From assembly GCF_026339955.1 (NCBI RefSeq), contig NZ_JAPEPW010000002.1:496001-560000 (forward strand): a DNA stretch of 64,000 nt, read 5' to 3'. Source of the DNA: Streptomyces sp. NBC_01549 (GTDB taxonomy: Bacteria; Actinomycetota; Actinomycetes; Streptomycetales; Streptomycetaceae). Of this stretch, positions 37,150 to 46,155 are shown one piece after another. The position numbers and the translations under genes are program-made. How positions within the stretch are numbered: position 1 is the stretch's first letter; each line of letters begins with the position of its first letter. The notes below the pieces were generated by a model that worked only from the letters and a program-made list of their open reading frames with translations, was not told the origin of the DNA and did no database searches.

Positions 37150-38109
37150 ATGACACAGTTCAGTGCGGCCACCGAGGGCGTAGTCAAGCGACTGCGGGAC
37201 GGCATGGCGGGCGGAGTGCTGTCCTTCCCGCTCACCAGCTTCCGGGAGGACGGCGGCCTGGATCTCGAGGCGTACCGCGCTTACCTGACCGCCCAGTTGG
37301 ACAACGCGCCGGGCGCGGTGTTCCCCGCCTGTGGGACCGGGGAGTTCTTCTCGCTGGACGAGGACGAGTACCGCGCGGTCGTCGGGGCCACCGTCGAGGT
37401 CGCCGATGGACGGCTGCCGGTGGTCGCGGGCATCGGCTACGGCTGGGCGCAGGCGCTGCGTTTCGCACGGATCGCGGAAGAGGCGGGCGCCGACGCCGCG
37501 CTGGTGCTCCCCCACTACCTGGTCGCGGCCCCGCAGGACGGCCTCGTGGAACAGCTGCGGCGGATCGCCTCCGGCACCTCTCTGCCGCTGATCGCCTACC
37601 AGCGCGGCCAGGTCGCCTTCACCGCCGACAGTCTGCGCCGGATCGCCGGCATCCCCACGGTCATCGGCCTCAAGGACGGGCACAGCGACCTCGACCGGCT
37701 CCAGCGCCTCACGCTCGCGGCGCCCGACGGCTTCCTCTTCTTCAACGGCGCCTCCACCGCCGAGATCCAGGCCCGCGCCTACGCCACCGTGGGCGTCCCC
37801 GCCTACTCCTCGGCGGTGCACGCATTCGCACCCGAGATCGCGAACGCCTTCTTCGCCGCCCTGCGGGACGACGACGACGCGGGGGTGACCAAGCTCCTGC
37901 GCGACTTCTACGTCCCGCTCGTCGAGCTGCGCGACCGGGTGCCCGGCTATGCGGTGTCGCTGGTCAAGGCCGCCGCCCGGCTGCGCGGTCTGCCGGTCGG
38001 CCGGGTCCGCGCTCCGCTCACGGACCCGGGCCCGGAGGACCTCGCCGTGCTGGCGAAGGTGCTCGACGACGGTCTGAACGTGGTGGGAGCCGTAGGGCTG
38101 TCCGCCTGA
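37150..38109 (+). CDS. kdgD: 5-dehydro-4-deoxyglucarate dehydratase
   Basis: The 319-residue protein belongs to the DHDPS/NAL superfamily. The Schiff-base Lys lies in VIGLKDGHSDLDRLQ, the Tyr in LIAYQRGQVAF, and FPACGTGEFFSLDEDEY is the KdgD-specific form of the GTTGE motif. The enzyme dehydrates and decarboxylates 5-dehydro-4-deoxy-D-glucarate to 2-oxoglutarate semialdehyde. Length fits (about 300-320). ATG 37150 follows GGGGACAGAG; an ATG at 37135 falls within the operator. The gene is first in an operon with a permease and gudD. Confidence 0.92.
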   Translation: MTQFSAATEGVVKRLRDGMAGGVLSFPLTSFREDGGLDLEAYRAYLTAQLDNAPGAVFPACGTGEFFSLDEDEYRAVVGATVEVADGRLPVVAGIGYGWAQALRFARIAEEAGADAALVLPHYLVAAPQDGLVEQLRRIASGTSLPLIAYQRGQVAFTADSLRRIAGIPTVIGLKDGHSDLDRLQRLTLAAPDGFLFFNGASTAEIQARAYATVGVPAYSSAVHAFAPEIANAFFAALRDDDDAGVTKLLRDFYVPLVELRDRVPGYAVSLVKAAARLRGLPVGRVRAPLTDPGPEDLAVLAKVLDDGLNVVGAVGLSA

Positions 38110-38117
38110 CAGACGAC

Positions 38118-38180
38118 GTCATCTGACATCTGTCATCTGTCATCCGCCATTTGTCACCCGTCACCCGTCACCCGTCACCC
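38118..38180 (+). repeat. Nine tandem heptamers between kdgD and the permease gene
   Basis: Nine consecutive seven-base units run from 38118 to 38180. The last four are identical (GTCACCC), and the first four are close variants (GTCATCT, GACATCT, GTCATCT, GTCATCC), with GCCATTT between. They occupy nearly all of the kdgD-permease gap, directly before the permease ribosome site (AAAGGGGAA). The array could be slippage-prone and change the spacing between the genes. Confidence 0.8.
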
Positions 38181-38209
38181 GGTCCAACAGTTCAAAGGGG
38201 AACTGAAAC

Positions 38210-39547
38210 GTGCCGCTCCTCGTAGTCGGGATCAGCGTTCTGGTCCTGCTGCTGCTCATGACCAAGCTCAAACTGAACGGCTTCGCCGCCCTGCTGCTGG
38301 TGGCGGTCGGCGTCGGTCTGGTCCGTGGGATTCCGCTGGAGAAGATCCCGGACGTCCTCTCCGAAGGCATCGGCGGCCAGGTCGGTGACACGATGCTCAC
38401 CATCGGGCTGGGCGCCATGGTCGGCCGTGTCATGGGGGATTCGGGCGCCGCCCAGCGCATCGCCGGCAAGCTCCTCGACGCCTTCGGCCCGCGTGGCGTC
38501 CAGGTGGCCATGGTGGTGACGTCGATGCTCATCGGCGTGACGATGTTCTATGAGGTCGCCTTCATCATCATCGTGCCCATCGCGTTCACCCTGGTGCGGG
38601 TGACCGGCGCAAAGCTGCTGTGGGTCGGGCTGCCGATGTCGATCGCCCTGTCGACCATGCACAGCTTCCTGCCGCCCCACCCCGGCCCCACCGCGGTGGC
38701 CGCGACCTTCCACGCGTCCGTCGGTCTGACGCTGTTCTACGGCCTGTTCATCGCCGTCCCGGTCGGCGCGCTGATCGCCCTGGTGTGGCCGCGGCTGCCG
38801 TTCATCAGGGCGATGGATCCCACGATCCCCCAGGGCCTGGTCAGTGAGCAGGTGTTCGAGGACGAGGAGATGCCCGGGCTGGGCTGGTCGCTGGGCGTGG
38901 CCCTGTTCCCCGTGGTGCTGATCGCCGGTGCCGCCGTGACCGACATGGCCACTTCCGGTTCGGGCCCGTTCCTGCACTTCGTCGCCTTCATCGGATCCGC
39001 GCCGATCGCGCTGTTGCTGACCCTGCTGTCGGCGATCTGGGCGTTCGGTCCGCGCATGGGCCGAAGCCTCGCGGAGGTCAGCGCCTCCTGCAACTCCGCC
39101 GCCCAGGCGATGGCCATGATCCTGCTGGTGATCGGTGCCGGCGGCGCCTTCAAGAACGTCCTCGTCGAGGGCGGGATATCCGACTACATCAAGGACCAGA
39201 CGCAAGGCTGGTCCATCTCGCCGATCGTCCTCGCGTGGCTCATCGCGGTCATCCTCCGGGTGGCACTGGGCTCGGCGACGGTCGCCGTCGTCACGGCCTC
39301 CGGCGTGGTCCTGCCGCTCCTGGCGGGCAGCGGGGCGCATCCCGAGATGATGGTGCTCGCCGTCTGCTGCGGTTCGATCGCCTTCTCCCACGTCAACGAC
39401 CCCGGCTTCTGGCTGTTCAAGGAGTACTTCAACCTCTCGGTCGTCGAGGCGATCAAGGTCCGCACCACGTACACGACCGTGCTGGCCGTCCTCGGTCTGG
39501 GCGGTGTCCTGGCGGTCGAGCAAGCCCTCGACGTCCTCAGTCTCTGA
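38210..39547 (+). CDS. GntP-family permease, probable glucarate/gluconate transporter
   Basis: The 445-residue membrane protein has 12-14 hydrophobic segments. Family markers are KLKLNGFAALLLVAVGVGLV near the N-terminus, TIGLGAMVGRVMGDSG, SFLPPHPGPTAVAATFHASV, and GSIAFSHVNDPGFWLFKEYF, the last typical of GntP (gluconate:H+ symporters). Its place between kdgD and gudD argues for D-glucarate (or galactarate) uptake. Start GTG 38210 has AAAGGGGAACTGAAAC upstream, a clear ribosome site. The upstream gap holds the heptamer array. Confidence 0.88.
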   Translation: MPLLVVGISVLVLLLLMTKLKLNGFAALLLVAVGVGLVRGIPLEKIPDVLSEGIGGQVGDTMLTIGLGAMVGRVMGDSGAAQRIAGKLLDAFGPRGVQVAMVVTSMLIGVTMFYEVAFIIIVPIAFTLVRVTGAKLLWVGLPMSIALSTMHSFLPPHPGPTAVAATFHASVGLTLFYGLFIAVPVGALIALVWPRLPFIRAMDPTIPQGLVSEQVFEDEEMPGLGWSLGVALFPVVLIAGAAVTDMATSGSGPFLHFVAFIGSAPIALLLTLLSAIWAFGPRMGRSLAEVSASCNSAAQAMAMILLVIGAGGAFKNVLVEGGISDYIKDQTQGWSISPIVLAWLIAVILRVALGSATVAVVTASGVVLPLLAGSGAHPEMMVLAVCCGSIAFSHVNDPGFWLFKEYFNLSVVEAIKVRTTYTTVLAVLGLGGVLAVEQALDVLSL

Positions 39548-39590
39548 CCCCACCCCCCGATCACCCCCGTACCCAAGGACTTTGAGACGC

Positions 39591-40925
39591 ATGAGCAAGA
39601 GCCAGCCAACCGTCACCGCCTTCGCCGTCTACCCGGTCGCCGGCCGGGACTCCATGGAGCTGAACCTCTCCGGCGCGCACGGCCCCTACTTCACCCGTAA
39701 CGTCGTCGTCCTGACGGACTCCGAGGGGCGTACCGGTCTCGGTGAGGTCCCCGGCGGGGAGAAGATCACGCGGACACTGCGCGACGCCGAGTCCCTCGTC
39801 GTCGGGGCGAAGGTCGGTGACTACAAGCGCGTCCTGCGCGAGATCGGGGACCGCTTCGCCGACCGCGACGCCGGTGGACGCGGCGCCCAGACCTTCGACC
39901 TGCGCACCACCGTCCACGCCGTCACCGCCGTCGAGTCGGCGCTGCTCGACCTGCTGGGGCAGCACCTCGACGTACCCGTCGCGGCGCTCCTGGGGGACGG
40001 GCAGCAGCGCGATTCCGTACGGGTTCTCGGCTATCTGTTCTACGTCGGTGACCCCGACCGCACGGATCTGGAGTACGTCCGCGCACCCGACGCGGCCGAG
40101 GACTGGTATCGGATCCGGCACGAGGAGGCACTGTCACCGGAGGCGATCGTCCGGCAGGCCGAGGCAACCCACGACCTCTACGGCTTCCGGGACTTCAAGC
40201 TCAAGGGCGGTGTCCTGGCGGGCACGGAGGAGGTCAAGGCCATACGGGCGCTCAAGGACCGCTTCCCCGAGGCGCGGATCACCCTCGACCCGAACGGCGC
40301 GTGGTCGCTGCGCGAGGCGATCGAGCTGTGTGCGCCCCTGGTGGGGACGCTCGCCTACGCCGAGGACCCCTGCGGAGCCGAGGGCGGCTATTCCGGGCGG
40401 GAGATCCTCGCCGAGTTCCGCCGCGCCACGGGCCTGCCGACCGCGACCAACATGATCGCCACCGACTGGCGGCAGCTGACCCACGCCCTGGCCCTGCAGT
40501 CGGTGTCCATCCCGCTGGCCGACCCGCACTTCTGGACCATGCAGGGCTCGGTGCGTGTGGCGCAGCTGTGCAACGCGATGGGGCTGACCTGGGGTTGCCA
40601 CTCGAACAACCACTTCGACATCTCGCTGGCGATGGTGACGCATTGCGGGGCCGCGGCTCCCGGCGCGTACAACGCCCTGGACACGCACTGGATCTGGCAG
40701 GAGGGCCTGGAGCGCCTCACCGTCGCGCCGCCGCGCATCGTCGACGGGGAGATCGCCGTGCCGGACGCGCCCGGTCTCGGTGTCCGGCTCGACATGGAGC
40801 GGCTCCTCGCGGCCCACGAGCTCTACCGGGAGAAGGCGTTGGGGGCGCGGGACGACGCCGTCGGGATGCGTTACCTGGTCCCCGGCTGGGAGTTCGACAG
40901 CAAGCGTCCGTGTCTTGTGCGCTGA
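39591..40925 (+). CDS. gudD: Glucarate dehydratase
   Basis: The 444-residue enolase-superfamily protein has the catalytic KxK in FRDFKLKGGVLAG, metal ligands in TLDPNGAWSL and AYAEDPCGAEGG, and the general-base His in GCHSNNHFDISLAMV, as in glucarate dehydratase. It removes water from D-glucarate to give 5-dehydro-4-deoxy-D-glucarate, the substrate of KdgD two genes upstream. N-terminal capping residues YPVAGRDSMELNLSGAHGP are also family-like. ATG 39591 is about 40 bases after the permease stop, with AAGGAC upstream. This completes transport, dehydration and decarboxylation; a 2-oxoglutarate semialdehyde dehydrogenase is not seen here. Confidence 0.93.
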   Translation: MSKSQPTVTAFAVYPVAGRDSMELNLSGAHGPYFTRNVVVLTDSEGRTGLGEVPGGEKITRTLRDAESLVVGAKVGDYKRVLREIGDRFADRDAGGRGAQTFDLRTTVHAVTAVESALLDLLGQHLDVPVAALLGDGQQRDSVRVLGYLFYVGDPDRTDLEYVRAPDAAEDWYRIRHEEALSPEAIVRQAEATHDLYGFRDFKLKGGVLAGTEEVKAIRALKDRFPEARITLDPNGAWSLREAIELCAPLVGTLAYAEDPCGAEGGYSGREILAEFRRATGLPTATNMIATDWRQLTHALALQSVSIPLADPHFWTMQGSVRVAQLCNAMGLTWGCHSNNHFDISLAMVTHCGAAAPGAYNALDTHWIWQEGLERLTVAPPRIVDGEIAVPDAPGLGVRLDMERLLAAHELYREKALGARDDAVGMRYLVPGWEFDSKRPCLVR

Positions 40926-41008
40926 GCCTCCCTCAATCCCTCATGTGAGACGGACTGTTGCCCATTCACCCTTCCGGGTGAGGACCCGCGCCTGACAGAC
41001 TCCGGAGG

Positions 41009-42412
41009 GTGCGCGACTTCGACATGCTTGTCATCGGATCCGGCCCGGGTGGTCAGAAGGCCGCCATCGCCGCGGCCAAGCTCGGCCGCCGGGTCGCCGT
41101 CCTCGACCGACCCGACATGGTCGGTGGGGTCTCCATCCACACCGGGACCATCCCCTCCAAGACCCTGCGTGAGGCGGTCCTCTATCTCACCGGCCTCACC
41201 CAGCGCGATATGTACGGCCAGAGCTACCGCCTCAAGGAGGACATCACCGTCGCCGACCTGACCGCGCGCACCCAGCACGTGGTCAGCCGCGAGGTCGACG
41301 TCATCCGCAGCCAGCTGTCCCGCAACCACATCTCCCTGTTCGCCGGCACCGGCCGCTTCGTGGACGACCACACGGTCGCCCTGGTCGAGGCGAACGGCAA
41401 CGAGAAGCTGTTGACGGCCGAGCACATCGTGATCGCTACCGGCACCCGGCCGGCGCGGCCCGCGAGCGTGGCGTTCGACGGGCAGACGATCATGGACTCG
41501 GACAACGTTCTCAACCTGGAGCGGGTGCCGCGCTCCATGGTCATCGTCGGGGCCGGGGTGATCGGCATGGAGTACGCCTCCATGTTCGCGGCCCTCGGCA
41601 GCAAGATCACGGTGGTCGAGAAGCGGGCCGGGATGCTCGACTTCTGCGATGTCGAGGTGATCGAGTCGCTGAAGTACCACCTGCGGGACCTCGCGGTCAC
41701 CTTCCGCTTCGGGGAGACGGTCGCGGCGGTCGAACGTCATCCACGGGGCACTCTCACGATCCTGGAGAGCGGCAAGAAGATCCCCGCGGACACCGTGATG
41801 TACTCTGCAGGCCGACAGGGCCTCACCGACGAACTCGACCTGGACAAGGCCGGGTTGTCGGCCGACCCGCGCGGTCGCATCAAGGTCGACGAGAACTACC
41901 GCACCGAGGTGCCGCACATCTACGCGGTGGGCGACGTGATCGGCTTCCCGGCCCTGGCGGCGACCTCGATGGAGCAGGGCCGTACGGCGGCGTACCACGC
42001 CTTCGGTGAGCCGGTGCACCCGATGCACGACCTGCAGCCGATCGGCATCTACACGATCCCCGAGATCAGCTTCATCGGCCGCACCGAGGACCAGCTCACC
42101 GAGGAGTGTGTGCCCTTCGAGGTCGGTATCTCCCGTTACCGCGAACTGGCCCGGGGCCAGATCATCGGCGACTCGCACGGCATGCTCAAGCTCCTGGTCT
42201 CCCCGGACGACCGCAAGCTGCTCGGCGTGCACTGCTTCGGTACCGGGGCCACCGAGCTGATCCACATCGGGCAGTCGGTGATGGGCTGCGGCGGCACGGT
42301 CGACTACCTCGTCGACGCGGTGTTCAACTACCCGACACTGGCCGAGTCCTACAAGGTCGCCGCCCTGGACGCCACCAACAAGATCCGTCAGATAGACCGC
42401 CTCAGGGACTGA
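41009..42412 (+). CDS. sthA: Soluble pyridine nucleotide transhydrogenase
   Basis: The 467-residue flavoprotein resembles dihydrolipoamide dehydrogenase but lacks the redox cysteine pair: in its place is GVSIHTGTIPSKTLREAVLY. FAD binding is at MLVIGSGPGGQKAAIAAAKL and NAD(P) binding at SMVIVGAGVIGMEYASMFAA. It interconverts NADH and NADPH. GTG 41009 gives MRDFDML, the usual family start; but GGAGG lies directly against it with no spacer, so the true start could also be ATG 41024 (15 bases after the site), which would shorten the Rossmann N-terminus by five residues. It follows gudD by 83 bases and may serve redox balance during sugar-acid oxidation. Confidence 0.92.
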   Translation: MRDFDMLVIGSGPGGQKAAIAAAKLGRRVAVLDRPDMVGGVSIHTGTIPSKTLREAVLYLTGLTQRDMYGQSYRLKEDITVADLTARTQHVVSREVDVIRSQLSRNHISLFAGTGRFVDDHTVALVEANGNEKLLTAEHIVIATGTRPARPASVAFDGQTIMDSDNVLNLERVPRSMVIVGAGVIGMEYASMFAALGSKITVVEKRAGMLDFCDVEVIESLKYHLRDLAVTFRFGETVAAVERHPRGTLTILESGKKIPADTVMYSAGRQGLTDELDLDKAGLSADPRGRIKVDENYRTEVPHIYAVGDVIGFPALAATSMEQGRTAAYHAFGEPVHPMHDLQPIGIYTIPEISFIGRTEDQLTEECVPFEVGISRYRELARGQIIGDSHGMLKLLVSPDDRKLLGVHCFGTGATELIHIGQSVMGCGGTVDYLVDAVFNYPTLAESYKVAALDATNKIRQIDRLRD

Positions 42413-42467
42413 CCACCGCCAGGCCCCGGCACAGGTGGGACCCGGCACGGGCAGAACTGGCACGGGT

Positions 42468-42502
42468 GAGGCCCGGGTTGCCTGGTAGGGCGCCCGGGCC
42501 TC
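42468..42502. terminator. Bidirectional terminator between sthA and the ABC permease gene
   Basis: GAGGCCCGGG (42468-42477) pairs perfectly with CCCGGGCCTC (42493-42502) across a 15-base loop. The two flanking genes converge, so the hairpin likely ends both. Confidence 0.65.
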
Positions 42503-42517
42503 GCCCTCACGCCGATG

Positions 42518-45088
42518 TCACTCCTTCGCACCGATCGCCTCGACCGGTCGGATGCTCAACAGCATCCGCGTCGGCAGCATCGTGCCCGCGGCCGCGAGGG
42601 CCGCCGTCACGCCGGCGATCGCCAGGTAGCCGAGGCCTGGCACGGCCGGGATCGGGGTACCGCTCACCGCCATCGACACGAGGACGAGAGGGAACACGGA
42701 GAGCAGGGTCCCGATGCCCACCCCGGCCGCGATGACGATGACGCTCTCCCGCCGCATCATGCCCACGACCTGCCCGCGGGCCGTGCCCGACAGCCGCAGC
42801 AGAGCGAACTCCCGGCGGCGCGCGGCCGTGTTCATCGCCAGCGTGTTGACGACGGTGATCGCGGTGTACGCGATGATCACGCCGACCACCAGGTAGTTGA
42901 CCCAGGCGTTCGCCCGCTGCTGCGCCAGTTGGTCGTCCACGGCGAGGCCGTCCCGGAGCACCGTGCCGGGGTAGGCCGCGGCCACGTGCGACAGGGCCTG
43001 GGTCAGGTCGGGTGCCGAGGGGGCGGAACGTACGAGGACGGACTCGTCGACCTTGCCGGTGGTGTGGGCGAGCAGCAGGTCGTGGTCCATGGTCACGTCG
43101 GTGAATCCGAAGCCGCGTTCGTAGACGGCGACGACCTTGGCCCGCAGCGGGGTGCCGTCGCCCAGGTGGAGCCTGGCGGTGTCCCCGACTCCGAGCCCGA
43201 GCCAGGAGGCCGTGGTGGTGCTGATCGCCACGGTGTTCCGTGACAGGGCCTTCAAGTTCCCTTCCCTCGGCCGCAGATCGAGGGCGCTGCCGAGTGCCCG
43301 GGGATCCACGCCCTGCGCGCTGAGCGAGACGGAATCCTGGATGCCGAACATCTTGGCGATGGCGACGACCTTGGACCTGACCAGTCCGGTGGCCGACGCC
43401 ACCTGCTTCATGTCTTTCACCTTCTCGGCGAGTTCGGGTGACACTCCGGACGGCGCGGTGAGGACGTGGTCGGCGACGAGCCCGGCCCGCAGCTGGTCGG
43501 CCGACTCCCTGAGCCCGGTGGTCTGCGCGAAGACGACGGTCGAGGAGAAGGAGACGGCGAGCACGAGCGGGGTGATCGCGCCGGCCAGCCTGGCCACGTT
43601 GGCCCGGGTGTTGGCCGCCGCGAGGTAGCCCGTGACACCGGTCCGGTTCAGCAGTGGGGCGAGCAGGCGTACGGCGGTACGGCAGACCAGCGGGCCGAGG
43701 ACCGCGACGGCGGTGGCGAGAACGAGTACGAGGGAGTTGGCGAGCCCGACGAGGGTGAAGAAGTCGGCGTTCTGGACGAGTCCGGTGACGAAGATCCCCG
43801 CGGACAGCACGAGCAGCACACCGCCGGTGATCCGCCGTCCGCGGCCGAGCCCGGGGGTCTCCACGGCGGCTTCGCCGAGGGCTTCGGTGGGCCGGATCCG
43901 GGTCGCGCGGTGCGCGGCGGACACCACCGCGACCAGCGCGGTCAGGACGGTGACGAGCACCGCCGCGAGGAAGGGCAGGGGGCTCAGGGCGAGCCAGAAG
44001 TCGGCCGGGACGATGCCGTGTCCGGCGAACCGGTCGCGCAGCCAGTACACGAGCAGCAGACCCGCCGGGCAGCCCAGCACACCGGCGAGCAGGCCGGTGG
44101 CGGCGGCTTCGGCGGCGACCATGCGCCGGATCTGGCCGGGGGTGGTGCCGATCGCGCGCAGCAGGGCGATCTCCCGGCGGCGGTGGCGGATCGACAGGGA
44201 CGTGGTGGCGTACAGGACGAAGACGGCGACGAGCAGGACGTTGCCGCCGATCGCGGCGGCCAGGACGACGAGGTTGGAGCCGCTGACGGTGACGTCGAGG
44301 AACTCGGCCCGGCCGCGCCCCTCCCCGGTGTGCACGGCGAGGGTGTGGTCGTGGAGCGTGGACTTGATGGCGTCGGCAAGTCGGTGCGGTGATGTGCCGG
44401 GCGCGGCGAGGACGCCGAAGGCCTGGACGGAGGCTTCGGGGACCGACCGGCGCAGGGTCGCGTCGGCCAGGAACGCCACCGACCGGCGGGGTGCGTCACC
44501 GTCCTTCAGGGCGACCAGTCCGGCGACCTGGAAGATGTGCGGCACGGAGGAGGTCATCAGGCGGATGTCGTCGCCGGGACGGACGCCGGCCTGTGCGGCG
44601 AGTCCGGTGTCCAGGACGATGTCCCCGGCGGCGTGTGGCGCGTGACCGGCGGTCAGCCGGAAGTCGCCGAGGCCGAGGCCCGACCAGTTGTGGGCCGCCA
44701 CCCCCGCGCCATGGCGTCCCGGCACCGGCTGTCCGGCATCGGTCACCAGCCGCACCGGGGCGCCCGTGTCCGCGATCACGGACTTGACTCCGTCGACGCC
44801 GGTGATCCGGTCGGCCAACGAGGCGCGCAGTGGTACGCGTTCGGGCAGCGGCTCGGATTGCCTGACGGTCGATCCGTCGACGTCCTTGAAGCTCTGTTCG
44901 ACTTCCTGGCGGCCCGCTACGACGACGTCGGCCGCCGCGTACCGCTCGGGGGAGGATCCGGCGCGTATTCCCGACTCCAGCAGGATCCCGCAGGCGCTCA
45001 GGACGGCGGCGCCGAGCAGCAGGGCGACGAAGGTGCCGACGAATCCGCCCTTGCGGGCCTTGAGCGTCAGCAGGGCGAGGCTCAGCAT
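42518..45088 (-). CDS. ABC transporter permease with two FtsX domains
   Basis: The 856-residue protein has one N-terminal helix, a large external region (about residues 45-265), an FtsX block of three helices with SIRHRRREIALLRAIGTTPG, four to five central helices, a second large external region, and a C-terminal FtsX block with AARRREFALLRLSGTARGQV. This is the MacB/LolE-like two-unit permease of Streptomyces, usually for export of peptides or lipids. It overlaps the ATPase gene by one base (TGATG). The adjacent divergent kinase/response-regulator pair suggests induced expression, perhaps by cell-wall-active compounds. No substrate can be named. Confidence 0.9.
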   Translation of the reverse strand: MLSLALLTLKARKGGFVGTFVALLLGAAVLSACGILLESGIRAGSSPERYAAADVVVAGRQEVEQSFKDVDGSTVRQSEPLPERVPLRASLADRITGVDGVKSVIADTGAPVRLVTDAGQPVPGRHGAGVAAHNWSGLGLGDFRLTAGHAPHAAGDIVLDTGLAAQAGVRPGDDIRLMTSSVPHIFQVAGLVALKDGDAPRRSVAFLADATLRRSVPEASVQAFGVLAAPGTSPHRLADAIKSTLHDHTLAVHTGEGRGRAEFLDVTVSGSNLVVLAAAIGGNVLLVAVFVLYATTSLSIRHRRREIALLRAIGTTPGQIRRMVAAEAAATGLLAGVLGCPAGLLLVYWLRDRFAGHGIVPADFWLALSPLPFLAAVLVTVLTALVAVVSAAHRATRIRPTEALGEAAVETPGLGRGRRITGGVLLVLSAGIFVTGLVQNADFFTLVGLANSLVLVLATAVAVLGPLVCRTAVRLLAPLLNRTGVTGYLAAANTRANVARLAGAITPLVLAVSFSSTVVFAQTTGLRESADQLRAGLVADHVLTAPSGVSPELAEKVKDMKQVASATGLVRSKVVAIAKMFGIQDSVSLSAQGVDPRALGSALDLRPREGNLKALSRNTVAISTTTASWLGLGVGDTARLHLGDGTPLRAKVVAVYERGFGFTDVTMDHDLLLAHTTGKVDESVLVRSAPSAPDLTQALSHVAAAYPGTVLRDGLAVDDQLAQQRANAWVNYLVVGVIIAYTAITVVNTLAMNTAARRREFALLRLSGTARGQVVGMMRRESVIVIAAGVGIGTLLSVFPLVLVSMAVSGTPIPAVPGLGYLAIAGVTAALAAAGTMLPTRMLLSIRPVEAIGAKE

Positions 45089-45858
45089 CAGGCGGTCCTC
45101 CGCAGGCCGGCCATGACCTCCGCGACGCGGTCGGCGCTGGGCTCGGCCAACGCGTCGACGATGTGTCCGGAGCTCAGGAAGAGGGCGTGGTCGGTGTGTG
45201 CGGCGGCCACCGGGTCGTGGGTGACCATGACCACCGTCTGGTGCAGATCGGTGACCGCCTGCCGCAGCAGCCCCAGGATGTCCCGGGCGGTCTCCGGGTC
45301 GAGCGCCCCGGTCGGCTCGTCGGCGAAGATCACCTCGGGACGGGTGACCAGGGCGCGCGCGATCGCCACTCGCTGCTGCTGGCCGCCGGAGAGCTGGGCG
45401 GGGAAGCGTGCGAGCCGGTCGCCGAGGTCGACGGCTTTCACGATGTGGTCGAACCAGCCCGCGTCGGCCTGTCGTCCGGCCAGCCGCAGGGGCAGCGTGA
45501 TGTTCTGCTCGACGGTCAGCGAGGGCAGCAGGTTGAACGCCTGGAACACGAAGCCGATGCGCGTGCGGCGCAGCTCCGTGAGCCGTCGCTCCTTGAGCGT
45601 CGACAGGTCCTGTGCGCCCAGGCGGACCACGCCCGAGGTGGGCCGGTCGAGGCCCGCCGCGCAGTGCAGGAAGGTGCTCTTGCCGGATCCCGAGGGGCCC
45701 ATCACCGCCGTGAACGTGCCGGGTGCGATGGCCGCGTCGACCTTGTCGAGCGCCAGGACGGCCGAGGGGCCGTCCCCGTACCGCTTGGTCACGTCCGTCA
45801 GCTGTACCGCGTACCGACCGGTGGCCGGCCCGTCCGGTTGTTGGCCCCAAGACCGCAC
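45088..45858 (-). CDS. ABC transporter ATP-binding protein
   Basis: The 256-residue ATPase has Walker A (MGPSGSGKSTFLHCAAG), Q-loop (GFVFQAFNLLPSLT), signature (LSGGQQQRVAIARAL), Walker B (VIFADEPTGALDPETA) and H-loop (VVMVTHDPVAAAH). The LolD/MacB-type Q-loop FQAFNLLP fits the FtsX-like permease encoded next. GTG 45858 has GAGGAG seven bases upstream, so the longer upstream frame is excluded. The two genes form a bicistron, divergent from the two-component system. Confidence 0.93.
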   Translation of the reverse strand: MRSWGQQPDGPATGRYAVQLTDVTKRYGDGPSAVLALDKVDAAIAPGTFTAVMGPSGSGKSTFLHCAAGLDRPTSGVVRLGAQDLSTLKERRLTELRRTRIGFVFQAFNLLPSLTVEQNITLPLRLAGRQADAGWFDHIVKAVDLGDRLARFPAQLSGGQQQRVAIARALVTRPEVIFADEPTGALDPETARDILGLLRQAVTDLHQTVVMVTHDPVAAAHTDHALFLSSGHIVDALAEPSADRVAEVMAGLRRTA

Positions 45859-46155
45859 TGTGACTCCTCGACTTCTCAAGTTCCCACTTCTCGCACGGCG
45901 TTCCGTGAGTGGTGCTCCAAGTCCATCGGGGACGGCGGGGCGTGGCCTCGGCCGCACCGTCGAGCCGTGGTCTCCCCCGGTCGGGCGAGATCGCCGGTGT
46001 CCTCCGCCGTACGCAGGAGGACACGGTCTCCTCGCGCCGCCGGTCACGCGGGGCGCCTCCTCCTTGCGGACGATGCCGCCACGGAGGAGACCGGCCGCGC
46101 GCTTTCACCCCCAGGGCAGATCAGCGCACGCGTTGGGCCGTCTAACGTGGGGCGC

